From positions 1 to 64,000 of the forward strand of contig UQMI01000008.1 of NCBI GenBank assembly GCA_900542045.1: DNA of 64,000 bases, written 5' to 3'. The stretch is from an uncultured Blautia sp. GTDB taxonomy: Bacteria > Bacillota > Clostridia > Lachnospirales > Lachnospiraceae. Below the pieces are notes generated by a model. It did not search any database. It was not told where the DNA came from and was given only the letters and a program-made list of their open reading frames with translations. Positions 53,648-62,142 of this stretch are shown one piece after another; position 1 is the stretch's first letter; every line of letters starts with the position of its first letter. The position numbers and the translations under genes are program-made.

Positions 53648-55516
53648 TTAATAGAATACAACGATCGGAACTTCCGTATTGATCAGCTCGTACAGCGTAG
53701 CCGCGTTTTCGGGGGGCATATTGATACATCCATGAGATCCGTTCGTCATATAAATATCGCCTCCAAAGGAAGATCTCCAGTTCGCATCATGGAAGCCGAC
53801 TCCGCCGTTAAACGGCATCCAGTAGCTTACCGGCTGTTCATATTCATAAGTGCCGTCTTCCTTTTTATCTCCCCGCAGCACCTGATCCCGCTGTTTGTAA
53901 TACAAGTGGCATACCCCACTTGGCGTCATCCGGTCACTGTAACGCATATCACCGGACACAAAATCCGACTCAAAAATAACTGTACCATCCTGATAATACC
54001 ACATATGCTGGCTGGTCAGATCCACTTCTATATACGTACTGCCGATGTCGTCTTTACCTGGAGTCAGTCCGCGCACAGAATAGACAGGTTCCCGGGTCAC
54101 GGTCTGTCCCGATGTAATTTCAGACAGCAATTGGGCAGCTTCCGCGCTCTGGTCGATCTGCCATCCGTAATTTCCACCTCCGACGACAATGTCTCTTCCT
54201 GTCGTCGTATGGAAATTCCGCTCTTTTCCCACAGTATCATATTCCTCAGCAAGCTGCGCAACATACTCGGTTACATGTGCGCTGAACGACGCATCGTCCT
54301 GCACCAGATGCCCGTTTTCATCGAAAGTCAGCCAGTCTTTAATGGTGGTGCCATCCAATACCCGGGTCTCTTCCCCAAATGTGTAAGTAATGCTGGCCTT
54401 TGTGTAAGCATTGCAGGCTTCCAGAGTAGAAGCCAGTCCCGGATCATCGCTCTTTACAGATGCTTCCGCATAGGCACCGCCTTCATTAAAATCTACCTGA
54501 TCACGGCTTTCGCTTACCGCCTCGATCAAAAGCTCCAGGGCCTTTTCGGTATCCAATGTCCGCCCTTCCGTCTCCGGAACAATCACAAATTCCGTATCCT
54601 GAAATGCCACATAGGCATCCTCCGGGGCCACCTGATTTTCTTCTTTCGCGCATTCCAGATTATTCAGCTGCTCTTCCAGCTTTTCCTGACTGAAGGATAT
54701 ATTAGTACTGGCTGTCACTTCCGTTTCTCCAAAATATCCGCTGATCCAGTTAAAAGGATTCTGTTCATCCAGAGCCTCTCCCACACTGCCGTCCGGAATA
54801 TATTCATAATCGATATCCGCGCCGTTGATCACTTGCGGCTCCAGATCTCTGGACAATACTTCTATGGAATAATTCTCCACTTTATCCGCGATCTGTTCTT
54901 CCACTTCCGCCACAGTCAGACCCGAGCAGTCAATTCCATTAATAGTAGTTCCCTCAAAAAATCTGTTACTATAATAATAGGTCATCACTCCATAAGCACA
55001 TCCCAGGATCACCAGCACCATAGCCGCTACGATCCCGAATGCCTTGGCAATCTTACTTCCGATTCCCTTTTTTCTTGACACCGGCTCTTCGCCGTAATAG
55101 GCAGGATTTCCATATTGCTGCCGGTTTCTGGACGGCTGCCCCTTCGGCAGCGGTCTGGCCGGCTTGGCTTTTCCCCGGGCCGGCTGTCCCTTCGGCATAG
55201 GCTTTACATTCATTGCTGCAACAGGTTCCGATGCAGTTCTCTGTTCCGTTCCGTATTCCTTTTTCGGATTCTCCGGCGCAGACTGACTATTCTCTGAGAA
55301 AGGCTGCGCTGCCTCTGCCTGCTCTGCTTCACTCTGTACCTCTGTACTTTCCTTCTGACGTACGTCTTCAGGATCTTCCGTTTCCTTTGACTCTACAGTA
55401 TCAGCAACAATTTTCGCCATGGCCTGCTCAATTTTATCATCTATGCTCTGTCCCTGAGCTGTTTCCTGCCCGCCCAGATCAGTATTTTCCACTACTTTTT
55501 CTTCTTTGTTGCTCAT
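53648..55516 (-). CDS. L,D-transpeptidase with PG_binding_4 domains
   Basis: The protein has 622 residues. A long cytoplasmic N-terminus (~155 residues, acidic then PKGQP-repeat, basic) is followed by one helix (~159-179). Extracellular domains of the PG_binding_4 type come next (INGIDCSGLTVAEVEEQI near 190 is the typical opening), then a C-terminal YkuD catalytic domain. Its active-site motif SHGCINM (594-600) has the nucleophile Cys597 and is preceded by GVGFHDANW. It makes 3-3 peptidoglycan crosslinks or links proteins to the wall. A minus-strand TATAAT (55572-55567) with an extended TGA is its probable -10. Confidence 0.95.
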   Translation of the reverse strand: MSNKEEKVVENTDLGGQETAQGQSIDDKIEQAMAKIVADTVESKETEDPEDVRQKESTEVQSEAEQAEAAQPFSENSQSAPENPKKEYGTEQRTASEPVAAMNVKPMPKGQPARGKAKPARPLPKGQPSRNRQQYGNPAYYGEEPVSRKKGIGSKIAKAFGIVAAMVLVILGCAYGVMTYYYSNRFFEGTTINGIDCSGLTVAEVEEQIADKVENYSIEVLSRDLEPQVINGADIDYEYIPDGSVGEALDEQNPFNWISGYFGETEVTASTNISFSQEKLEEQLNNLECAKEENQVAPEDAYVAFQDTEFVIVPETEGRTLDTEKALELLIEAVSESRDQVDFNEGGAYAEASVKSDDPGLASTLEACNAYTKASITYTFGEETRVLDGTTIKDWLTFDENGHLVQDDASFSAHVTEYVAQLAEEYDTVGKERNFHTTTGRDIVVGGGNYGWQIDQSAEAAQLLSEITSGQTVTREPVYSVRGLTPGKDDIGSTYIEVDLTSQHMWYYQDGTVIFESDFVSGDMRYSDRMTPSGVCHLYYKQRDQVLRGDKKEDGTYEYEQPVSYWMPFNGGVGFHDANWRSSFGGDIYMTNGSHGCINMPPENAATLYELINTEVPIVVFY

Positions 55517-55890
55517 CTATTTACAAATCTCCCGATTATTCTTCATTGATTTCCTAAAACTGTTATATTATATCACATCTTTATATCTTTGTACCCAAGA
55601 AATTACGGAATTTCTGTGAATTTTTACGTTTTGGATACATCTCCTTTATCTCAATTCTAGCATGCCCGCGTTTCATTGAAAATATGACCCGACAGACAAG
55701 ATCCGGAAAGAAAGACAAAACTTTCTGGTTTCCGGATTGATCCGCCTGTCAGCAAATATCCGCTGTATTCGGATCTTCTGCCTCCGCTGTACACAAAAAC
55801 TGCCCTGTGAAAATCCAGGATTTTAATCCCTTAGCATTTCACAGGACAGTTCTCTTTTTCTGACGGATCCATTTTTCTTCTGTATTTATG
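55517..55890. other. Intergenic stretch with a long imperfect hairpin and a terminator
   Basis: No gene is present. A -10 for the L,D-transpeptidase gene is at 55567-55572. An imperfect hairpin of about 65 bases covers 55690-55756, with core ATCCGGAAA (55701-55709) / TTTCCGGAT (55729-55737) and outer GACAG/CTGTC. The terminator of the amidohydrolase remnant is at 55795-55851. Confidence 0.6.
55795..55851 (-). terminator. Terminator of the amidohydrolase remnant
   Basis: AACTGCCCTGTGAAA (55798-55812) pairs with TTTCACAGGACAGTT (55837-55851) with one mismatch, and five U follow on the minus strand. Confidence 0.75.
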
Positions 55891-56632
55891 CTATCGCACC
55901 AGTTTTCCTCCCTTGATCACATGCAGCGGTTTCTGGTACATGACACGGATGTCTCTGGAAGGATCTCCTTTTACAAGGATTACATCGGCATCCTTGCCGG
56001 CTTTGATGGTTCCAATTCTGTCATCCATATACATCAGTCTGGCACTGTTCACCGTGGCCTGTTTGATAATATCCTCATCGGAATACTCCAGCCATTCTTT
56101 GCACAGTCTGAACTCTGTGTCAGGACGATCCACGTAGTAATCTCTGATCACATCCGTACCCCATCCGATAAGGATGTTATGCTGATAAGCATTTTTCAGG
56201 CTGGCAATCACACGGTCTTTGATCTTGCCAAGGCGGATCTGTGTCTCCTCATTGCTGCCATTTCCCGCCACAGAATCGCTGAATACAAATAAGGTAGGCA
56301 CAATACCGCAGTCCAGCTGATTTTCTTCAATATACCGCAGCGTCTCCTCAGAAATCATACTGGCATGTTCCACCGTATGCACGCCTGCGCGCACGGCATT
56401 ATCAATAGCTCTTGCGCCATGACAGTGTATTGCAACATAAGTATTATAATTCTGTGCTACCCGGACAGCTGCCCGGATCTCCTCCGGTTCAATAATGGGA
56501 ATTCCGGTCTCCCTGCCCGGCGCATGCATGGAAGCGCTGACGTAAAGCTTCAGGAAGAAGTACATCTGCTTTGGCAAAATCCACCCCTTCGGTCAATACC
56601 GGAACCAAATGGCAATTCTTAACAAGTAACAT
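55891..56632 (-). pseudogene. Amidohydrolase pseudogene with internal deletion and frameshift
   Basis: A perfect ribosome binding site (AAAGGAG) and ATG at 56632 begin MLLVKNCHLVPVLTEGVDF, the normal N-terminus of an amidohydrolase. After about 26 residues homology stops at KADVLL. In another frame, from about 56560 to 55891, the sequence continues with KLYVSASMHAPGRETG to the usual C-terminus (AGKDADVILVKGDPS, GGKLVR). This part keeps IHCHG, TVEHAS and WGTD. The missing middle would hold the first HxH metal ligands, so the product cannot be active. Promoter (56696-56725) and terminator survive, which suggests a recent deletion. A sequencing error cannot explain several hundred missing bases. 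Confidence 0.8.
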
Positions 56633-56695
56633 GGTAATCACATCTCCTTTCTTTTTTTATTAAAGTTACAGAATATTCTAATTTTATCAAGGAAA

Positions 56696-56725
56696 ATGTT
56701 AGCATATTTTTCTCTATGTCGTCAA
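56696..56725 (-). promoter_or_regulatory. Promoter of the amidohydrolase remnant
   Basis: On the minus strand, -35 TTGACG (56725-56720), 18-base spacer, -10 TAACAT (56701-56696). Confidence 0.55.
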
Positions 56726-56818
56726 TATATAAGATATTCCTTTTAATTATTTGTATATTCTTAAAAATTATAAAAATAATACTGTGATCATAAACCCTCC
56801 ATCGATGTTACCTGCCAT

Positions 56819-56834
56819 TTATGTTGTAACATAA
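56819..56834. promoter_or_regulatory. Palindromic operator candidate upstream of gldA
   Basis: A perfect inverted repeat TTATGTT-GT-AACATAA, 30 bases before the gldA -35 box. It is long enough for a dimeric regulator. Confidence 0.6.
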
Positions 56835-56863
56835 TGATATTGTTATAAAATTATGTATATATA

Positions 56864-56892
56864 TTGACTTAAAGCCGAGAAAGTGCTATTTT
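56864..56892 (+). promoter_or_regulatory. gldA promoter
   Basis: -35 TTGACT (56864-56869), 17-base spacer, -10 TATTTT (56887-56892). Confidence 0.6.
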
Positions 56893-57045
56893 ATATACAT
56901 GGAGAATTCTGTTGGTGATCTGCTCTCAAGATATGCAGATACCACAGTATTTCTGTATTCCCGTGACTATTTCGTTTCGGGAAGGCGTGGGCTGTATTTT
57001 CTGATTCAGCACAACAAATCACATTATTTTAGGAGGGTTTTATTT

Positions 57046-58158
57046 ATGTCCATGATTAATCATTCAGTAAGAGGATTTGGTTCACCAAGCAGATATTACC
57101 AGGGCAGATATATTCTGGATGAATTAAAAGAATATACCGCACCTTATGGTAAAAAAGTATTTATCTTAGTTGACACGTTCTTCTACGCTACATATAAAGA
57201 AAAATTCGAAAAAATGTATGATGACGGAGAAAGTCAGGTGATCGTACAGGAATTTAAAGGTGAAATTACCGCCGAAAAGATCGATGCCATTGCTGACGGT
57301 GTAAAAGACTTCTGTCCGGAAGTTGTAGCTGGTATGGGCGGCGGCAAGACCATGGATACAGCAAAAGCTGTAGCTGACAAATTCAAAGCCGCTACTGTTA
57401 TTATTCCGACAACAGCTTCAACAGATGCTCCTGCCATCGGCCTGTCTGTAATCTATACAGCAGAAGGCGAGCATGTGGGTGCAAGACATTACATCAAGAA
57501 CCCGGATATGATTCTTCTGGATACAGAGATCATCGCAAAAGCTCCCATCCGCTTCCTGGTAGCAGGTATGGGCGATGCATTATCTACTTATATTGAGACT
57601 CGCGCAAACGCAGAATCTCATTCTCCTAACTATGTAACAAAAGGGTTCTGCGCTACGATCGCTGTTCAGGCTATTGCCAAAGCCTGCCATGAAACCATTC
57701 TGAAAAAAGGTGTCAGCGCAAAATTAGCTGCTGAAAAAGGTCTCTGCACCATTGATGTAGAAGACGTTATCGAAGCCAACAGCCTGCTGAGCGGCCTTGG
57801 CGTTCAGAACTCCAGCTGCGCAGGTGCACACTCTATCGCAGAAGGTATCACCGTACTGCCGGCCTGCAAGAGACTGCTTCACGGCGAAGCTGTTGCATTC
57901 GGTGTTCTGGTTCAGCTGATCATTGAAGGCAGAAGCAAAGAAGAAATCAAAGAAATGTATGATTTCTTCAAAGAAGTAGGACTTCCTGCCACATTCGAAG
58001 ACCTTGGAATCAAAGATGTAACTCCTGAGGAACTCATGCTGGTTGCAGAAGAATCCATGAAATCTTACTGGGATGTAGAGCCATTCCCTGTAACACCACA
58101 GATGGTATATGACGCAATGGTTATGGCTGATACCTTAGGCCAGAAATACAACAAATAA
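57046..58158 (+). CDS. gldA: Glycerol dehydrogenase
   Basis: The protein has 370 residues from the ATG at 57046 behind AGGAGGG. It is an iron/zinc-type alcohol dehydrogenase of the GldA group: GMGGGKTMDTAKAVAD binds NAD, PTTASTDAPAIGLSVIY is the conserved central block, and metal ligands lie in GMGDALSTY, AHSIAEG and LLHGEAVAFG. It oxidises glycerol to dihydroxyacetone or works in reverse on small diketones or aldehydes. Codon choice is more biased than its neighbours (many GTA, GCA, AAA), which suggests high expression. It has its own promoter, operator-like palindrome and strong terminator. Confidence 0.96.
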   Translation: MSMINHSVRGFGSPSRYYQGRYILDELKEYTAPYGKKVFILVDTFFYATYKEKFEKMYDDGESQVIVQEFKGEITAEKIDAIADGVKDFCPEVVAGMGGGKTMDTAKAVADKFKAATVIIPTTASTDAPAIGLSVIYTAEGEHVGARHYIKNPDMILLDTEIIAKAPIRFLVAGMGDALSTYIETRANAESHSPNYVTKGFCATIAVQAIAKACHETILKKGVSAKLAAEKGLCTIDVEDVIEANSLLSGLGVQNSSCAGAHSIAEGITVLPACKRLLHGEAVAFGVLVQLIIEGRSKEEIKEMYDFFKEVGLPATFEDLGIKDVTPEELMLVAEESMKSYWDVEPFPVTPQMVYDAMVMADTLGQKYNK

Positions 58159-58210
58159 TCTCCATAAATAAATTTACCGCAATTATAAATTTCTCTTCAT
58201 AATATATATA

Positions 58211-58253
58211 GAAGAGACAGGGTGCTTTCTCAGACTCCTGTCTCTTCTTTTTT
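58211..58253 (+). terminator. gldA terminator
   Basis: GAAGAGACAGG (58211-58221) / CCTGTCTCTTC (58237-58247), then seven T. It is a textbook intrinsic terminator 53 bases after the stop codon. Confidence 0.92.
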
Positions 58254-58288
58254 ATGCCAGTCAAATTTCTTTTTTCCGACAAATTCTA

Positions 58289-58317
58289 TTGAGTTATTGA
58301 TTTCTCTCTATTATAAT
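58289..58317 (+). promoter_or_regulatory. Promoter of the 152-residue unknown gene
   Basis: -35 TTGAGT (58289-58294), 17-base spacer, -10 TATAAT (58312-58317). Confidence 0.6.
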
Positions 58318-58433
58318 TTTATTAAATAACATTGTAGAGTGGCTGAAAATCTGTCTGCATTCTCACGCAGAAGACTTGTGTTTTTACCATATTTCAAAGC
58401 TGTGTACATCTGTTATTGTAAGGAGGGGGAACT

Positions 58434-58892
58434 ATGAGTTGGAAAACAAATTGTTATAACGCACTGAATTCCGCAAAGCTATTTCAGGATTCCGGTCATC
58501 GAAGCCGCTTTAAAGAACTGATCGACTGTTACGGGAACTATCCTTTTTTCTCCAGAGGACTCTGTAAATGTATGTACCTGTCTGCCTGGGACGAAGAACA
58601 TTTCTGTATTCTTCTGGGAATGCTGACCACCATGAGCCTGGATCAGGAAACCAGTACTGCCGAAATGCGCATACAGGGAGATGTCCTGGCATCCCGCCAA
58701 AATGATGAAGAATATTATATCTACCAACTGTCCATTTCTTTTCTGGACAATCAGCCTTTTCATCTGGATAACAATGCCAATATAGGACCTGAAACCATGT
58801 ATATTATCCAATGTGCTCTGCAGGCAGCTGAAATCATCGACACGGTCAGTGACCAGACCGAATCTGTACCTGTTTCATCAGCAAATCTCTGA
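58434..58892 (+). CDS. Unknown soluble protein, 152 residues
   Basis: I do not recognise this family. The ATG at 58434 follows GGAGGGGG and there is a good promoter, so the gene is real. The product has no signal peptide and no membrane helix. The N-terminal half is helix-like with five cysteines (CYNAL, IDCYGNY, GLCKCM, FCILLG). The middle is strand-like (AEMRIQGDVLAS, YYIYQLSISFLD), and the last part is helical (MYIIQCALQAAEIIDTV). It is flanked by gldA and a YmaF-like gene, which give no hint of function. Confidence 0.75.
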   Translation: MSWKTNCYNALNSAKLFQDSGHRSRFKELIDCYGNYPFFSRGLCKCMYLSAWDEEHFCILLGMLTTMSLDQETSTAEMRIQGDVLASRQNDEEYYIYQLSISFLDNQPFHLDNNANIGPETMYIIQCALQAAEIIDTVSDQTESVPVSSANL

Positions 58893-59051
58893 TCATTCCC
58901 GGGAAAACAGGGACCTTTCAAAACTTCTAACATAATATAACGATGTAACGCATAGTTGAGGGATCCGAAAATGTATCCTGTCAGCCGCGGCTGTCCCCGG
59001 ATTCCACACCAGGTCTCGTCCGCGGGCCCTGCATAACAGAAAGGATTTATT

Positions 59052-59402
59052 ATGATTGAAGAAACGAAAAAACCCTGCCCTCCCAGACAACATGTTCACG
59101 AAATACAAGGCAGTGTAAAAATTGCCGGCTGCTGTGAATATGCCCATAACCATCGATTTGCCACTGTTTCGGGAGAAGCCGTTCCCTGTGACGGCAGTCA
59201 TGTCCACGAAGTATCCTTCCAGACAGATTCCTGCAACGGCCATACCCATCATTTCTGCGGCACAACTTCTCCGGCCATTGATGTGGGCTGCGGAAAGCAT
59301 GTGCATCTGCTGAAGGGCTGCACCTCCACGGACGCGCATCATAAACATGAATTTATCACTGCAACTTTTATTGAGGATCCGGTCTGCCAGCCAGTGGACT
59401 GA
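59052..59402 (+). CDS. YmaF-like histidine/cysteine-rich protein
   Basis: The protein has 116 residues from the ATG at 59052 behind AGAAAGGA. It is rich in paired H and C: HVHEI, YAHNHRF, GSHVHEV, NGHTHHF, GKHVHLL and HHKHEF, at spacings typical of YmaF repeats, and seven cysteines. Such density suggests metal binding. B. subtilis YmaF has no proven role. There is no signal peptide. The 160 bases before it contain no clear promoter. Confidence 0.82.
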   Translation: MIEETKKPCPPRQHVHEIQGSVKIAGCCEYAHNHRFATVSGEAVPCDGSHVHEVSFQTDSCNGHTHHFCGTTSPAIDVGCGKHVHLLKGCTSTDAHHKHEFITATFIEDPVCQPVD

Positions 59403-59503
59403 TCTGCCGTTTCTCAGATACAGCGGTCAGACGTCTCCTGTCAGAACCTGTCCATGAAACAGCCTGACGCCGGCAGAGCCGCTGCATACAGATTGATCCG
59501 GTG

Positions 59504-59557
59504 AAAAAATCCTGCGGTGCAGGATTTTCCGCCTGCGGCGGGTTGCTTCTTGCAGCA
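59504..59557 (-). terminator. Terminator of the ABC-2 exporter operon (three-hairpin repeat, copy B)
   Basis: Read on the minus strand: TGCTGC/GTTGC-type hairpin with one G-U pair (59556-59542), CCGCC-GCA-GGCGG (59541-59529), then ATCCTGC/GCAGGAT (59525-59509) and six U (59509-59504). The structure is the same as copy A, with small changes that keep pairing. Confidence 0.8.
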
Positions 59558-59579
59558 TTTTTGTGAAAACTTCGGACAG

Positions 59580-61151
59580 CTACGCTCTCAGACGGAATGT
59601 CCTGGGCGCAAACCGGTAAACCAGAATGCAGGCGATCACAGAATACAGCACACAAAACACAATGCACGCGATCCCAAAAATCAGGAGCGGCATCCTCACC
59701 TGCATCATCAGAAAACAGATCAGATACGTTGCGGACATGATAATCTGATACATGCCGCTTTTCATTTCCGTACCTGCATTGTATGGCTGAAGCAGATAAT
59801 AAATGGTCAGGTAGTGGATAGAGAAAAACACACTCATGCAAAGGACAGAGACCAGCAGAACCACATAATCCAGCGGATTCTCCGTTCCTCCGGACGCATA
59901 CAGAATCAGGACCAGACCGCTGCCGATCACTGCCGCCGGCACCCCATTGATCTTCACGATCTCCCGGAGCCGGATCTGAAACAGCTTCAGAACAAATTTG
60001 GGCTGCTTATAGAAAGAATACGTCAGCAGACTGTGGTCACAGTTCATAAACAGTGCTTTCGTAAAACCGGTTCCCCGGTTTATTGCATACATGATAAACA
60101 CAAAATAGGGAAGCCAGTTCAGGATCAGTGTATGAACAACTTCCCTGAGCTGCGGCGCAAGATACAGAGCCAGAAGCACACCGCCTATCAGGAAACAGCA
60201 GACAGCTGCGATTCGGATGGTGGATTTCCAGAGAATCTTCTGATGCCGTTTGATAAACAGTTCGTTCAGATATTCAAATCCTTTGCGCCTGCTGGTAATG
60301 GAGCTGTCATCCGTGATGGATTTGTCGCTGAGAGTTCTGGACACCTGCTGCACCGTATCCATCTGACTGGTCACCTGAGCCAGCAGTTCCTGGTTAATCT
60401 CTCTGTAAAAGGAAAAAGACAAGATCTTTCGTATGCCTGCAAGTCCTGCAGGAATAAAAAACAGAAGAATCAGGATGGATACCCCTGCAGGCAGCACAAT
60501 CCCCGCGGCAGGCAGACCGTAGGCCAGCGCCAGAAGAACCCCTGCAGACAGCCAGAGATATCTGTTCAGTTTATTTTCATTATAGACAAAACCGTTTTTT
60601 TCATAATCCCGCAGAGAATACGCAGCCACTGCCATCTTCGCTCCGGCTACGGAAAACGGCTGCAGAATGCAGAACCACAGCGGCACATTCCAAAGCTGTC
60701 CGTAAATCACCGAAAAGGGCAGAAATCCAATGATCACCTTCAAAATCGCATATCCATAATTGACCAGCGTATATTCCCTGGCATTCATCCGCATCAGGAT
60801 CATGGCATAATACTTATCTCTGGTCGGATCAAAGAGACTGGTATTCATATAAGCTCCGATCACCGTCAAAAAGAGCAGAATGTGGAGAAACACCTGTTCC
60901 CCGGGAATATTTCGATACAGGATTCCAATTCCGCATATCATGGTAATAAAATACAAAAATTTCCCCAGAAACACGGCAATCAGTTCCCACAGCACAGACA
61001 GGATATTGGCCAAAATCTTTAAGCCCCTGACTCCGTACAGTGCATCCGGCAGAAGCCTTTTAAGCAGTGGGATCTGTTTGAGTCCGTACAGAATACTGTT
61101 TACCCGGTATGTATTCCGGAGTGAAAAAGAAAGACGTAAGGTTTTAAACAT
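59580..61151 (-). CDS. ABC-2 type exporter permease (EcsB-like large membrane protein)
   Basis: The protein has 523 residues with about twelve predicted helices, and a ~70-residue soluble loop after the middle containing REINQELLAQVTSQMDTVQQ (about residue 250). It has no known catalytic motif. It starts eight bases before the end of the ATPase gene, so the two form a transporter. The pattern resembles clostridial ABC exporter membrane subunits of unknown substrate. Confidence 0.8.
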   Translation of the reverse strand: MFKTLRLSFSLRNTYRVNSILYGLKQIPLLKRLLPDALYGVRGLKILANILSVLWELIAVFLGKFLYFITMICGIGILYRNIPGEQVFLHILLFLTVIGAYMNTSLFDPTRDKYYAMILMRMNAREYTLVNYGYAILKVIIGFLPFSVIYGQLWNVPLWFCILQPFSVAGAKMAVAAYSLRDYEKNGFVYNENKLNRYLWLSAGVLLALAYGLPAAGIVLPAGVSILILLFFIPAGLAGIRKILSFSFYREINQELLAQVTSQMDTVQQVSRTLSDKSITDDSSITSRRKGFEYLNELFIKRHQKILWKSTIRIAAVCCFLIGGVLLALYLAPQLREVVHTLILNWLPYFVFIMYAINRGTGFTKALFMNCDHSLLTYSFYKQPKFVLKLFQIRLREIVKINGVPAAVIGSGLVLILYASGGTENPLDYVVLLVSVLCMSVFFSIHYLTIYYLLQPYNAGTEMKSGMYQIIMSATYLICFLMMQVRMPLLIFGIACIVFCVLYSVIACILVYRFAPRTFRLRA

Positions 61152-61851
61152 GCTCCTCCTCCCGCAGCGCTGCTATGATCTTTGTTTTAAATTCCTGATT
61201 ATCCAGATTGGATTTTTCCACCGCTTCCAGCTCTCCGTGACTGAGCAGCACGATTTCATCACATAAATCCAGAGCCAGATCTAAAATATGTGTGGAAAAA
61301 ACAGTAATCCGGCTGCTCTTCAGAGAACGGAGCAGCTGTTTCATCTCTTCTGCCACCACCACGTCCAGGGAAGTCAGCGGCTCGTCCAGAAGCAGGATTT
61401 TGGGCTGGGCAATGATATTGACCAGCATCTGCATCTTGTTTTTCATGCCATGGGAATAATCTTTCAGCAGCTTATCCCGGTCTTCCGGCGCAATGCTCAC
61501 ATAGTCAAAATATTCGTCAATACTCTTCTTTTCCTGAATGGAATCCTCATTGATATCCAGGAAAAACTTTAAAAATTCCCGTCCGGTGAGAAATTCCGGC
61601 ACCGTAGGCGTTGACAGCACATAGCCGATATCTTCTGCTTTTACTTCACGCTGCACTCCGTTTTCTTCCAGAAAAAAATCGCCTCCGTCTGCCTTGATAT
61701 CCCGGTTGATACAGTTGAATAACGTGGTTTTCCCCGCCCCGTTCCGTCCCAGAAGTCCGTAGATTTTTCCCTCTTCAAAGGTGAAATTTATATCTTTCAG
61801 GACTTCTTTTTTTTCGAAATGTTTTGCCAGATGCGCAATGATAAATTTCAT
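61144..61851 (-). CDS. ABC exporter ATP-binding protein
   Basis: The protein has 235 residues from the ATG at 61851 (GGACAGGAAA upstream, AAGGAGG further back). Walker A is GRNGAGKT (35-42), the signature is degenerate (YSHGMKNKM), Walker B is ILLLDEP, and the H-loop is in FSTHILD. It belongs to the CcmA/ABC-2 drug-exporter class (CINRDIKADGG, GYVLSTPTVPEFLTG). It is the partner of the membrane protein at 59580-61151. Confidence 0.94.
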   Translation of the reverse strand: MKFIIAHLAKHFEKKEVLKDINFTFEEGKIYGLLGRNGAGKTTLFNCINRDIKADGGDFFLEENGVQREVKAEDIGYVLSTPTVPEFLTGREFLKFFLDINEDSIQEKKSIDEYFDYVSIAPEDRDKLLKDYSHGMKNKMQMLVNIIAQPKILLLDEPLTSLDVVVAEEMKQLLRSLKSSRITVFSTHILDLALDLCDEIVLLSHGELEAVEKSNLDNQEFKTKIIAALREEEHV

Positions 61852-62142
61852 TTTCCTGTCCTTTGCCTCCTTAGATCCGTGTATCAAAAATGCCCGACGG
61901 ATCCTGACCTTTTTCCGGGTATTCTCCCTGCTTTTTCTGAAAGCACCGGCGTATCCGTCTTGATTTCCTGTTTATTGTCAGACTTTGTTCGAAAATTTTA
62001 GCATATTTTTTCTGTAAATTCAATCAATTTAGGAATTCAACCCGGAAATAACGAAAAAATTTACAACTTTCTGCCCGCCTCCGGTCCATACACATGTCCT
62101 TTCTCCTGACTTTTTCTACATAAAAAGACACCTGCCCCATGA

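Larger units (their letters stand above)
56633..57045. other. AT-rich divergent regulatory region of amidohydrolase remnant and gldA
   Basis: No gene is present. It holds two divergent promoters (56696-56725 minus, 56864-56892 plus) and the palindrome at 56819-56834. The gldA leader is about 150 bases long and contains no recognisable riboswitch. Confidence 0.6.

Noticed and set aside
59517-61022. 501-residue plus-strand frame rich in H and Q
   Set aside because: It is a shadow of the membrane permease gene; its composition mirrors hydrophobic codons read backwards.
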